Below, one piece after another: positions 17,445 through 25,763 of a stretch of DNA of 64,000 nt; positions within the stretch are counted from its first letter, which is position 1; each line of letters opens with the position of its first letter. The position numbers were made by a program, and so were the translations under genes. The DNA is from an uncultured Gemmatimonadota bacterium (GTDB lineage: Bacteria > Latescibacterota > UBA2968 > UBA8231), in contig CAITNQ010000100.1 of NCBI GenBank assembly GCA_903893785.1, positions 1 through 64,000 on the forward strand, written 5' to 3'. The notes beneath the pieces were generated by a model that saw only the letters and a list, made by a program, of their open reading frames with translations, made no database searches and was not told the origin of the DNA.

Positions 17445-18476
17445 CTACTTATAGGTGGCCTTGATGGCCGTGCCAGTCCGGGCGCTCTGACAAGCCAGAT
17501 CCAGGATGTGGATCGGGCGCCGCGCCCACTCACCGGTGATAATGAGGGGTTCATCCTTGACCAGGTGGTCGGCGATGTTCTGGTACAAACGCCAGCCTTC
17601 GGCGTCAGGGTTGCGGTACTTAGTGGAGATTACCGTGGCGCCGTCGTGGGTAATGACCTCGTTGGCGCCCCAGTCGACCACGATGGAGCCCAGGGTCCCC
17701 GTCACCTCCAAGAAGGACTTCTTGGGATTGGAGTCCAGGCTCGACATGCTCAGCGTGAGCCACTTGCCGTTGGTGAAGCGCACCACGGCAAAGCCCTCGT
17801 CCTCGTTGGTGTCATCCTTCCAGCGCGTCTCGGGGGCCCAGAAACCGGTCCGCGAGGTACCCATGACTTCGGCGATCTCCGCATCGAGCAGCTGCAGGCT
17901 GTACTCGAGCAAGTGGACACCCCAGTCGTAGAGGATGCCGCCGGAGATGCTGCGGCTGGTGCGCCACCAGTCGCCCGGTTTGCCGTAACCGCCCATGTGG
18001 GCTTCGACGCGGAAGACATCGCCGATGAGGCCCTTCTTCACCTGCTCGACGGCGGCCAGAATACAGCCGTCCCAATGCCGGTTGTGGTACGTCGAGACCA
18101 CGGCACCGCTGGCCGCGGCGGCCGCGATCATCGCGTCACACTCCGCCGTGGTGATGGCGAATGGCTTCTCGCAGACCACGTTGCGGCCGGCTTTGAGGGC
18201 CTCGACGGCGAGTTCGGCGTGGGTGTTGTGGGGAGTGATGATGGCGATCAGGTTCACGTCCGAACCCGCCAGCATCTGGCCGAGCGAGGCGAAGGTCTTG
18301 ACGCCCGGGAAGTCGGTTTCCGCCACCTTCAGCCGCTCTGCATCCAACTCGGCAACGGCCACCGGGGTCATGCCGGCGCGCTTCATCTCATTGAGGTGGT
18401 GGCGCCCCATGTTGAACGCACCGCCGTAACCTACCACACCGACTTTGATCTGACTGGGGTCCGCGAACTTGCTCAT
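17445..18476 (-). CDS. Gfo/Idh/MocA family oxidoreductase
   Basis: 343 residues. N-terminal Rossmann fold with GVVGYGGAFNMGRHH (about 13-27), the EKP motif in VVCEKPFAIT near 98, and the catalytic segment GGILYDWGVHLLEY near 170, in which His acts on the substrate. It is an NAD(P)-dependent sugar dehydrogenase or related enzyme. The ATG has AAGGAGG upstream (reverse of 18480-18486). A promoter at 18599-18627 drives it leftward, probably with the OFA transporter downstream. It differs from the paralogues at 3510 and 52044 in having an intact EKP and a GG insert in the Rossmann loop. Confidence 0.88.
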   Translation of the reverse strand: MSKFADPSQIKVGVVGYGGAFNMGRHHLNEMKRAGMTPVAVAELDAERLKVAETDFPGVKTFASLGQMLAGSDVNLIAIITPHNTHAELAVEALKAGRNVVCEKPFAITTAECDAMIAAAAASGAVVSTYHNRHWDGCILAAVEQVKKGLIGDVFRVEAHMGGYGKPGDWWRTSRSISGGILYDWGVHLLEYSLQLLDAEIAEVMGTSRTGFWAPETRWKDDTNEDEGFAVVRFTNGKWLTLSMSSLDSNPKKSFLEVTGTLGSIVVDWGANEVITHDGATVISTKYRNPDAEGWRLYQNIADHLVKDEPLIITGEWARRPIHILDLACQSARTGTAIKATYK

Positions 18477-18598
18477 GGGTCCTCCTTGCGGGTGACGTCG
18501 ACATGCCGTGCAGCGGCTCCTGACCAGCCAAATCCAAGGCCAGCCGGGCGCCGGCGCGCGGCTCCGGCAGGCTGACAGGGGGCCATGCTTTGGTGCTG

Positions 18599-18627
18599 AA
18601 AGTAGGCCTGTCGGCGATCGCTGTCGA
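18599..18627 (-). promoter_or_regulatory. promoter of the 17445-18476 Gfo/Idh gene
   Basis: On the minus strand TCGACA (18622-18627; 5 of 6), exactly 17 bases, then TACTTT (18599-18604). The leader would be about 115 bases. Confidence 0.5.
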
Positions 18628-18707
18628 GTCCGTTCGCGGTTCGGGTCGTAACCGCCCGCGGCGGCCTCGGCCGGTCGTGCGGGCGCGGGCAGGGCAGCGC
18701 GTACGCC

Positions 18708-18969
18708 CCACCTCAGCCGGCGAAGTCGGCGATCACCGGGGCGTGATCAGAGGGCCGTCCCCAACCGCGCGGTTCGCGGTCAATGCGGCAGCCGGTGCAG
18801 GCTTGGCGCAGGGGCGGTCGAAAAGCGGGCGATGCCCGCCGCGGACCGATGCGGGGTACCCCTCCACCTCAGCCGGCGAAGTCGGCGATCACCGGGGCGT
18901 GATCAGAGGGCCGTTCCCAACCGCGCGGTTCGCGGTCAATGCGGCAGCCGGTGCAGGCTTGGCGCAGGG
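18708..18969. repeat. 156-bp tandem duplication carrying the 3' end of the exonuclease gene
   Basis: Bases 18708-18813 recur at 18864-18969 (offset 156) with a single C/T difference that I can find over 106 bp. The right copy contains the last codons and stop of the exonuclease III gene; the left copy is a detached second 3' end, separated by 50 bp. The mismatch changes the conserved GWERPSDH reading to GWGRPSDH in the detached copy, so the right copy is the functional one. Near-identity implies a recent event, or an assembly error. The remainder of the 18477-18868 gap holds only the promoter above. Confidence 0.8.
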
Positions 18970-19636
18970 CCGCCGACACTAGCAGGTGGTCGATTCGCAG
19001 GCCCATGTTGCGGCGGTACGCGGCCATGCGGTAGTCCCACCAGGACCAGGTCGCTTCGGGCTGTTCAAAGGCGCGGAAGGCGTCGCTGAGCCCAAGGTCC
19101 AGCAGGCGTCGGAAAGCGAACCGTTCTGGCTCGCTGCAGAGAACCTGTCCGGCCCAGGCGGCCGGATCGTGAACATCGCGGTCTTCAGGAGCGATGTTGA
19201 AGTCACCGAGGACCACCAGGCAGGGGTGCTGCGCCAGCTGCGCGCTCAGGTACTCGCGGCACGCGTCCAGCCAGGCTAGCTTGTAGTGGTACTTGTCGGT
19301 GCCGACCTCCTGGCCATTCGGCACGTACACATTGACAACCCGAATGCCGCCGATCGTGGCGGCCAGCATGCGGCGCTGCGGGTCGCCTAGGCCAGGCAAC
19401 TGGGTATCGATCTGCTCCGCTGACTCGCGACTGAGGATGGCCACCCCGTTGTACGTCTTCTGGCCACTGGCTACCGCGCGGTACCCGCCGGCCGCCAGGG
19501 CCGCGTGGGGGAAGGTGTCGTCGGTGAGTTTGGTCTCCTGAATGGCCAGGATGTCCGGCTGCTCACGGCTAACCCACGACAGCAGGTGCTCAAGCCGCAC
19601 TCTGAGCGAATTGACGTTCCACGTGGCGATGCGCAC
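18869..19636 (-). CDS. xthA: exodeoxyribonuclease III
   Basis: 255 residues, full length for the Xth/ExoA branch of apurinic/apyrimidinic endonucleases in base-excision repair. Motifs: [15 protein letters not shown] at the N-terminus, IQETKL near 33 (Glu metal ligand), [17 protein letters not shown] near 100, [18 protein letters not shown] near 139 (Asp and Asn), RIDHLLVS near 214 and [11 protein letters not shown] at the C-terminus (Asp-His pair). It is the 3' gene of a pair with the methyltransferase, 27 bases apart. Its final 101 bases are duplicated just downstream. Confidence 0.97.
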   Translation of the reverse strand: MRIATWNVNSLRVRLEHLLSWVSREQPDILAIQETKLTDDTFPHAALAAGGYRAVASGQKTYNGVAILSRESAEQIDTQLPGLGDPQRRMLAATIGGIRVVNVYVPNGQEVGTDKYHYKLAWLDACREYLSAQLAQHPCLVVLGDFNIAPEDRDVHDPAAWAGQVLCSEPERFAFRRLLDLGLSDAFRAFEQPEATWSWWDYRMAAYRRNMGLRIDHLLVSAALRQACTGCRIDREPRGWERPSDHAPVIADFAG

Positions 19637-19663
19637 CTGGCCCGGCTTTCGCGTGCGGTGTGG

Positions 19664-20647
19664 TCAGGGACGGGTGGCCTCGATCAGGCCGTTCATCCGC
19701 TGGTCCGGCTGCAGCAGCCGCACGCCGTGGAAACCGGCAGCCCGCAGGCCATCGGCCACCTCTTCCTCGGTGTAGGTCCCTCCGCCGGGGGTGGCGACGA
19801 GCATGTTGATCGCGAACATGGCGCCAGGCCTCGGCGCCGTGCGGTCGGGCGACATGATGTGGTCGCGGACGACAATGCGTCCGCCGGGTCGCAGGGCGCG
19901 CAAAACGCGGCCGTACAACTCGACGTTCTGCTCGAGGCTATTCTGATGGATGATAGCCGAAACCCAGGCCAGGTCGTGTCCGGAGGGCAGTTCGTCGGCG
20001 TAGAAATCGCCGGGGGCCAACGTGACACGGTCCAGCAGCCCGGCTTCAGTGAGGCGCTCGCGCGCCAGCTCCACCACGGGCGGCAGGTCAAAGAGCGTCG
20101 CGCGCAGGTCAGCGCGGCGTCGGAGGAAAGCCATGGTGTAGGTGCCCGAAGCCCCGCCCACATCGATGACTGACGCTACCCTGTCGAGCTCAATGCTGGC
20201 AATGACGCTGTCGGCCTGCGGGGCGCCGATGACATGCATGGCACCGATGAAAGCTCTCAGCGCGGCGTCGCTGCGCGGCGCCGGACCGGTCGCCGACGTC
20301 ACGCCGTGCTGGACGATCTCGGTCAAGCGCGACCAGCGTTCCCACAGGTGGGCCACGTGCTGCGCCATGGGCAGGACCGAACCAGGCGCAGACGCTGCCA
20401 GCAGGGCGCCGCTGTCCGGCGTAGCCTGGTAACCGGCGGCTGACTTGCTGAGCAGCCCCATGGCTGCCAGCGCATCCAGGACCATGGTCGCCGCCCGCAA
20501 GTCCAGGCGTGCGCGCGCGCACACCTGGTCCGCCGTCAAGGGGCCGTCGGCCAGCAGGCTGAACAGATCCAGTTCCACGGCAGTAAGCAGCACCCGCGAC
20601 TCCATGAAGCCACGGGCAATGCCCAGGAAGGTCTCAGGGCTGGACAT
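19664..20647 (-). CDS. SAM-dependent O-methyltransferase
   Basis: 327 residues. The N-terminal winged-helix dimerisation domain (1-105, DLFSLLADGPLTADQVCAR) is followed by an AdoMet-binding fold: VIDVGGASGTYTMAFL near 168 (motif I), FDLPPVVELARERL near 190, GDFYADELPSGHDLAWVSAIIH near 215 and RPGGRIVVRDHIM near 255. This is the plant-type/actinobacterial small-molecule O-methyltransferase family (Methyltransf_2). Substrate unknown; quinones, phenols and secondary metabolites are typical. ATG at 20647 is preferred over the TTG two codons earlier. It precedes exonuclease III on the minus strand. Confidence 0.85.
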   Translation of the reverse strand: MSSPETFLGIARGFMESRVLLTAVELDLFSLLADGPLTADQVCARARLDLRAATMVLDALAAMGLLSKSAAGYQATPDSGALLAASAPGSVLPMAQHVAHLWERWSRLTEIVQHGVTSATGPAPRSDAALRAFIGAMHVIGAPQADSVIASIELDRVASVIDVGGASGTYTMAFLRRRADLRATLFDLPPVVELARERLTEAGLLDRVTLAPGDFYADELPSGHDLAWVSAIIHQNSLEQNVELYGRVLRALRPGGRIVVRDHIMSPDRTAPRPGAMFAINMLVATPGGGTYTEEEVADGLRAAGFHGVRLLQPDQRMNGLIEATRP

Positions 20648-20731
20648 GAGCAACTCGATTCATTGCAGGTGAAGGAGCGCCAACGAAAGGGTAGCCCAGG
20701 CGGCGCCGAGCCGCCAGGACGTAGCCCAGAA

Positions 20732-22174
20732 TCAGGGAAGGGCCGCGCCGACGCTGCCCAGGGAGGTGGCCAGCATCTCGAACAGCGACGCCGGCACCAC
20801 GCCCAAGATCACGATGCTGGACATCAGAACCACGCAGGCACCCCGGGTAGCCCACGACACCCGGATGGGCGGCAGGTCGCCCGGATCGCGGAAGCAGGCT
20901 TCGCGCACTACGCCCAAGTAGTAGTAGATGGCCAGCGCCGCATTGATAACGGCGATCACCACCAGAGCCAGGTGGCCCTTGGCCAGCGCGGCCGACAGGA
21001 GCGAAAACTTGCCCATGAAACCGAGGAAGGGCGGAATCCCGGCCAGGGCGAACATGCCCACGACCAGGGTAGCGGCCAGAATGGGCGAACGCCGGTGGAG
21101 CCCAGCCAGATCGGTCAGGCGCAGGTTGATGCCGTCGTTGGAGGCCGCGGCGATGACCACGAAGCAGGCCAAGATCATCAGCAGGTACCCGATGGTGTAG
21201 TAGAGCGCGGCGGCGTAACCGGCGCGATCCAGGGCCACCAGCCCCACAAGGGTGTAACCCGCATGGGCAATACCCGAGAAGCCCAGCAACCGTTTCAGGT
21301 CGGTCTGCCGCAGGGCGATCAGGTTCCCGTACAACATGGAGACCACCGCCAGGACGCTGAGGAGCAACGGCAGCAGCTGCGACGCCGGCGAGACCAGGGC
21401 CACGATGCGAACCAGGACAGCCGTAGCGCCCAGTTTGGGCAACGACGCGATCAGCCCTGCCGTCTCGTTGGCCGCCCCCTGATACACGTCGGGGGTCCAG
21501 AAATGGAACGGGAACACGGCCAGCTTGTAGAACAGCCCACAACAGGTCAGCACCACGCCGGCGATGACCAGGGGCGAGTCCATCAACGGCTGCAGACGCG
21601 CGGCGATCACCGGTATCGAGGTGGAACCGGCCAGACCGAACAGGTAACTCATGCCGAAAAACATGATCCCGTTGGCGGCGATACCGAACATGATGTACTT
21701 GATCGCCGACTCCATCTGCACGATCTGGCCGGCGCGCTCGCGCCGCATGGGCACCATGATGTAGAGCGGGAAAGCTGACAGCTCCAGCGCCACCACCACG
21801 GCCACCAGGTCGATGCAGCTGACCAGCAGGCACAGGCCGAGCACGCAGACCAGCAACAGCAGGTAATACTCAGCCCGAATGCCCTGGCGGATATCATCGA
21901 CACGGCGGTGGAGTGCCAGGGTCAGGGCCAGGCCCGCACAGAGCACGAGCTTGAGCAGCTGCGAAAACAGGTCGACGCGGTACACCCCGCTGAACAGCAC
22001 GTCGTTCTGCCCCAGACACAGGACTGCGGCGGCCACGGCAACGCCGGCCGTAATGCCCGCGGTGAGGCGAGCCGCGCCCTCGCGGTCGTCGCCAAGAGCC
22101 ACAACGAACAGGGCCAGTGCGCCACACACCAGCACCAGCTCAGGGAGGAAAGGCAGGGCACTCGCAGCGGTCAT
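20732..22174 (-). CDS. nuoN: NADH-quinone oxidoreductase subunit N
   Basis: 480 residues, about 14 membrane helices, an antiporter-like proton-pumping subunit of complex I. Key residues: Glu in VVALELSAFPLYIM (about 118), Lys in ASLPKLGATAVLVR (about 222) and Lys in PPFLGFMGKFSLL (about 382). The TM8 segment YYTIGYLLMILACF lacks an obvious Lys. Start ATG 22174 agrees with family N-termini; an upstream extension is rejected. It is the last gene of the operon, 61 bases after nuoM. Confidence 0.93.
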   Translation of the reverse strand: MTAASALPFLPELVLVCGALALFVVALGDDREGAARLTAGITAGVAVAAAVLCLGQNDVLFSGVYRVDLFSQLLKLVLCAGLALTLALHRRVDDIRQGIRAEYYLLLLVCVLGLCLLVSCIDLVAVVVALELSAFPLYIMVPMRRERAGQIVQMESAIKYIMFGIAANGIMFFGMSYLFGLAGSTSIPVIAARLQPLMDSPLVIAGVVLTCCGLFYKLAVFPFHFWTPDVYQGAANETAGLIASLPKLGATAVLVRIVALVSPASQLLPLLLSVLAVVSMLYGNLIALRQTDLKRLLGFSGIAHAGYTLVGLVALDRAGYAAALYYTIGYLLMILACFVVIAAASNDGINLRLTDLAGLHRRSPILAATLVVGMFALAGIPPFLGFMGKFSLLSAALAKGHLALVVIAVINAALAIYYYLGVVREACFRDPGDLPPIRVSWATRGACVVLMSSIVILGVVPASLFEMLATSLGSVGAALP

Positions 22175-22235
22175 GGTCGTCCGATTGGGTTGACGGGTCG
22201 ACGGCAGAGCGGCGAACCGGCGCCGAGGGCCGGGG

Positions 22236-23723
22236 TCAGGGAACCGCCTGCAGGGCCACGGTGGTAGAAGCTGACACCTGCTGCACGAGGTGCTCAACAC
22301 TGACCCGCATGACATCCGTCACCAGGGAGGGGCTCAAACCGATCCACAGGACGAGAATGGCCAGAGGCGCCAGGCAGAGGAACTCGCGCACGTTCAGGTC
22401 GGCGATGCCCTGATGCGATGGATTGTCAGTGCCGCCCCAGGCCATGCGCTGCAGGAGCCGCAGCATGTACGCGGCTGCCACAACGACCCCCGGGACAGCG
22501 GCGATGACCAGGGTCTTGCTGTAGCTGAAACCGCCCGCGAGCACCAGGAACTCGCCGACGAAACTGTTGGTGCCGGGAAACCCCATGGACGACAGGCAAA
22601 ACAACCCGAGCAGGGTCAGGTATATGGGCATGTGCTTGCCCAGACCGGCCATGCGGTCCAGTTCGCGCGTGTGCAGCCGCTCGTAAATCAGCCCCACGCA
22701 GATGAACAGGGCGCCGGTGGTAACGCCGTGGTTGATCAGTTGGAGCGTCGCCCCCTCGATGCCCCGCGGATCCATACTGAAGATCCCCAGGGTGGCAAAA
22801 CCCATGTGGCCGACACTGGAATAGGCGACCAGCTTCTTCAGGTCGCTCTGCGCCAGGGCCGTCAACCCCCCGTAGATGATGGCGATGACCGACAGCCAGA
22901 GGACGTAGGGCATGTACGCTTTGGCGGCCAGGGGCGTGATCGGCAGGGCGAAACGCAGGAAACCGTAGGCGCCCATCTTGAGCAGCACACTGGCCAAGAT
23001 CACGCTGCCGGCCGTGGGCGCCTCCACGTGGGCCGCCGGCAACCAGGTATGGAACGGGAACATGGGGACTTTGATGGCAAAGGACAGGAAGAAGGCCAGG
23101 AAGACCCAGGACTGAAACGCCGCCGAATAGGGGCGTCCCATCAGCTCGGGGATACCGAAGGTGCCGCCTTCGAGGTAGAGCGCGATGATCGCCACCAGCA
23201 ACAGCACCGACCCGGACAGGGTGTAGATGAAGAACTTGAGCGCCGCGTAGATGCGCCGCGGGCCGCCCCAGACGCCGATGAGCAGCGCCATGGGGATGAG
23301 CATGAACTCCCAGAAGACGAAGAAGAGGACGAAGTCAAGCGCGCAGAACACGCCAACCATGGCCGCTTCCATGATCAGCAGACTGACGAGGAACTCACGG
23401 ACGCGGTTCTCGATGTAGCGCCACGAACACAGGACGCACAGCGGCATGATCAGTGTGGACAGCAGCACCAAGAGCACGCTGATACCGTCTACCCCAAGCC
23501 GGTACCGCGCGCCCAGGAACGGGATCCACGGCGCGTTCTCGGTGAACTGGTACTGGGCTGTGGTCGCGTCAAAACCGGTCCAAAGCTGCAGCGAAACCCC
23601 CGCCACCACGACCGTGACCAGCAGGGCCCACCAGCGCCCCAGACGTGGGTCGCGGATGCAGGCGGCGACAGCAGCCCCAACCAGCGGGGCGATAATCAGC
23701 AGGCTGAGGATCGGCACGTTCAT
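22236..23723 (-). CDS. nuoM: NADH-quinone oxidoreductase subunit M
   Basis: 495 residues, about 14 helices. Signature segments: FFVFWEFMLIPMALLIGVWG (about 133-152, with the TM5 Glu), LPAAHVEAPTAGSVILASVL near 229, LLKMGAYGF (TM7 Lys), LINHGVTTGALFICVGLIYE near 328 and GTNSFVGEFLVL near 388 (the TM12 Glu characteristic of NuoM). It forms one of the distal proton channels of the membrane arm. The start overlaps the stop of the 596-residue Mrp-like gene by 4 bases, showing translational coupling. Confidence 0.95.
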   Translation of the reverse strand: MNVPILSLLIIAPLVGAAVAACIRDPRLGRWWALLVTVVVAGVSLQLWTGFDATTAQYQFTENAPWIPFLGARYRLGVDGISVLLVLLSTLIMPLCVLCSWRYIENRVREFLVSLLIMEAAMVGVFCALDFVLFFVFWEFMLIPMALLIGVWGGPRRIYAALKFFIYTLSGSVLLLVAIIALYLEGGTFGIPELMGRPYSAAFQSWVFLAFFLSFAIKVPMFPFHTWLPAAHVEAPTAGSVILASVLLKMGAYGFLRFALPITPLAAKAYMPYVLWLSVIAIIYGGLTALAQSDLKKLVAYSSVGHMGFATLGIFSMDPRGIEGATLQLINHGVTTGALFICVGLIYERLHTRELDRMAGLGKHMPIYLTLLGLFCLSSMGFPGTNSFVGEFLVLAGGFSYSKTLVIAAVPGVVVAAAYMLRLLQRMAWGGTDNPSHQGIADLNVREFLCLAPLAILVLWIGLSPSLVTDVMRVSVEHLVQQVSASTTVALQAVP

Positions 23724-25510
23724 GGCAAGGCCGCCGGCAAGAAGATCAGGAGTGCCAGGACCACCAGACCGGCCACCCCGAAGGCGATCAGAAGTGTCTG
23801 CTGCACGTCACCCCGCTGAGCGCCCCGAAGGCGCTGCGCCACCGCATCGACAGTGGTCGCCAGGCCGTCCACAGCGCCGTCGATGACGCGGCCGTCAAAA
23901 CGGCCCGACAGCCGCGCCGAGAACATCAATCCGGTGAGGCCGGCAACGCGGTACAGCTCACCGAACCAGGAATCCACGGCCTGAATGGGACGCCGGGCCA
24001 GCCACAGGAAGGCCCGGCCGCCTTTGCGGTAGAACCAGTCCAGATCGAGGCTGATGGTGGCGTGGGGTTCGAGGTGCTTGACCATCAGGTAGAAGGCCAG
24101 GGCCGTGAACAGGAGGATCTGCAGACTCTCGGACAGGTGGTACGAGCTGTACGGGTGGTATTCCACCGGGTAGGGCAACATGTCGTACAGATAGGGCGTG
24201 TAGCAGCCGATGAAGATGCAGAGCGCCGAGGTGATGCCCATGGCCGTGAGCATGTTCCACGGTGGATCGGCGGCGCGTTCAGCGGTCTGGGCGGCGCACC
24301 GGTTGCGGCCGAACCAGACGAAGTAGGGGACCTTCAGGCCGTTGCAGTAGAAGGTGCCGATCGAGGCCAGGGTCAGCAGGAAGGCCGCCAGCAGCAAGTG
24401 CTCCTCAAAGCCAGCTTGGACGATCATTGATTTGCTGACAAAGCCGCTGAACAGCGGGAAGGCGGAGATCGAGAGGCCACCGATGAGGGTGAACAGGAAG
24501 GTCCAGGGCATGCGCCGGAACAGGCCGCCGAGGTGGCTCATGCGGCTCTCGCCGGTCATGTGCAGCACCGCGCCCCCCCCCATGAACAGCAACCCCTTGT
24601 AGAGGATGTGGGAAAAGGCGTGGGCGCACACACCGTTGATGGCGAGCTCTGTACCGACACCCACGCCAGCAACCATATAGCCGACCTGGCTGATGATGTG
24701 GTAGCCGAACAGGCGCCTGACGTCATTCTCGATGATGGCGTAGACAACACCGTACAGGGACATGATCACGCCCATGACCACCAGCAGCTCCATGCCGGCA
24801 AAACCCCGACACAGGGCGTACACCGCCGTCTTGGTGGTAAACGCGCTCAGGTACACCGAGCCATTGAAGCTGCCCTCGCTATAAGCATCGGGCAGCCAGG
24901 CGTGCAGCGGCGGCACGGCCGCGTTGAGCAGGAACCCCGCCAGCACCAGATACGCAGCGGTGGTGGGATGCGCTACGTCGAAGGCGACAAAAGCGAAGCC
25001 GGCTTCGTGGCCGTGCAGCAGCAGGCCGGCGAGCAGGCAGAGGCCCCCAGCCACGTGCACCAGCAGGTAGCGCAGACCGGCGGCCAGCGACCCGGCCCGA
25101 CCACGGTACCAGACCAGGAACACCGAGGCAAAGGCCATCAACTCCCAGAAGACGAACAGCGTCAGCAGATCGCCGGCGTAAATGGCGCCGAGGGATCCGG
25201 CGACATAGGCCCAGGCGGCCATCTGCTGCCCGTCGTGCCGCACATGCAGGCCGTACAGGGTACCGATGGTGCACATCAGCGCCATGATGTAGCCGAACAC
25301 CGAACTGAGGGCGTCGACGCGGCCGAAGACGAGGGTGAAGTCGAGTATGGGCACCTGACCATAGGTGCCGGTCGACATCAGTGCGACGCGGGCAAAGGTG
25401 GCCAACGGTACTGCCAGCAGGTACACCGAGCGGAGACGCGCCGGCACCGCTGGCAGCAGCAGTCCGCCGACGATCAGTATCAGCGACGGGTGCAGCCAGA
25501 ACTCACTCAT
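23720..25510 (-). CDS. MrpD/NuoL-like antiporter subunit (first paralogue)
   Basis: 596 residues, about 14-16 helices, proton-conducting membrane transporter family. Pump residues are kept: Glu in LFVFWELMAF (about 123), Lys in AFTTKTAVYAL (about 230), His and Lys in HAFSHILYKGLLFMGGG (about 300) and Lys in SGFVSKSMIV (about 358). It is closer to MrpD-type Na+/H+ antiporter subunits than to orthodox NuoL, but has a C-terminal extension (about 470-596) with an amphipathic stretch and a final membrane helix that could play the role of NuoL's lateral arm. It occupies the nuoL slot with two other genes. It overlaps nuoM by 4 bases and the small protein gene by 8. Confidence 0.88.
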   Translation of the reverse strand: MSEFWLHPSLILIVGGLLLPAVPARLRSVYLLAVPLATFARVALMSTGTYGQVPILDFTLVFGRVDALSSVFGYIMALMCTIGTLYGLHVRHDGQQMAAWAYVAGSLGAIYAGDLLTLFVFWELMAFASVFLVWYRGRAGSLAAGLRYLLVHVAGGLCLLAGLLLHGHEAGFAFVAFDVAHPTTAAYLVLAGFLLNAAVPPLHAWLPDAYSEGSFNGSVYLSAFTTKTAVYALCRGFAGMELLVVMGVIMSLYGVVYAIIENDVRRLFGYHIISQVGYMVAGVGVGTELAINGVCAHAFSHILYKGLLFMGGGAVLHMTGESRMSHLGGLFRRMPWTFLFTLIGGLSISAFPLFSGFVSKSMIVQAGFEEHLLLAAFLLTLASIGTFYCNGLKVPYFVWFGRNRCAAQTAERAADPPWNMLTAMGITSALCIFIGCYTPYLYDMLPYPVEYHPYSSYHLSESLQILLFTALAFYLMVKHLEPHATISLDLDWFYRKGGRAFLWLARRPIQAVDSWFGELYRVAGLTGLMFSARLSGRFDGRVIDGAVDGLATTVDAVAQRLRGAQRGDVQQTLLIAFGVAGLVVLALLIFLPAALP

Positions 25511-25763
25511 CGTAGTAGTCTTCCCGCGTCATGATGCCGCGGTGGCCGTAGAACTTGGAGACCACCACGAGGATGACACAACCTGCCAGCCCGAACACTG
25601 ACCAGAACCCCGGCAGGTGCTCGGCCCAGGTGTGGGCATGCTCCTTGTCGACAACGACCGGAATGGCGTCGAGCGCCACCAGCAGAACCAGAACCCCCAC
25701 GCAGAACCTGAAGACGCCTCGGCGGCGCTGTTCCAGCCAGTCGACCATGCGGACAAGGATCAC
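25503..25763 (-). CDS. small membrane protein of the complex I operon
   Basis: 86 residues with two predicted membrane helices (about 18-38, FRFCVGVLVLLVALDAIPVV, and 52-70, FWSVFGLAGCVILVVVSKF) and a charged C-terminus, REDYYDE. It is not a standard complex I subunit. Its neighbours overlap it on both sides (8 bases with the 596-residue antiporter gene, 4 with the 493-residue one), so it is certainly translated with them. Small two-helix proteins are found next to Mrp-type antiporter genes in other bacteria. Its likely role is assembly or structural in the membrane arm; that is inference. Confidence 0.8.
   Translation of the reverse strand: MILVRMVDWLEQRRRGVFRFCVGVLVLLVALDAIPVVVDKEHAHTWAEHLPGFWSVFGLAGCVILVVVSKFYGHRGIMTREDYYDE

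Noticed and set aside
18713..18813. A second exonuclease gene fragment as a pseudogene.
   Set aside because: It is only about the last 33 codons of xthA made by local duplication; no start or catalytic residues. It is listed as a repeat.
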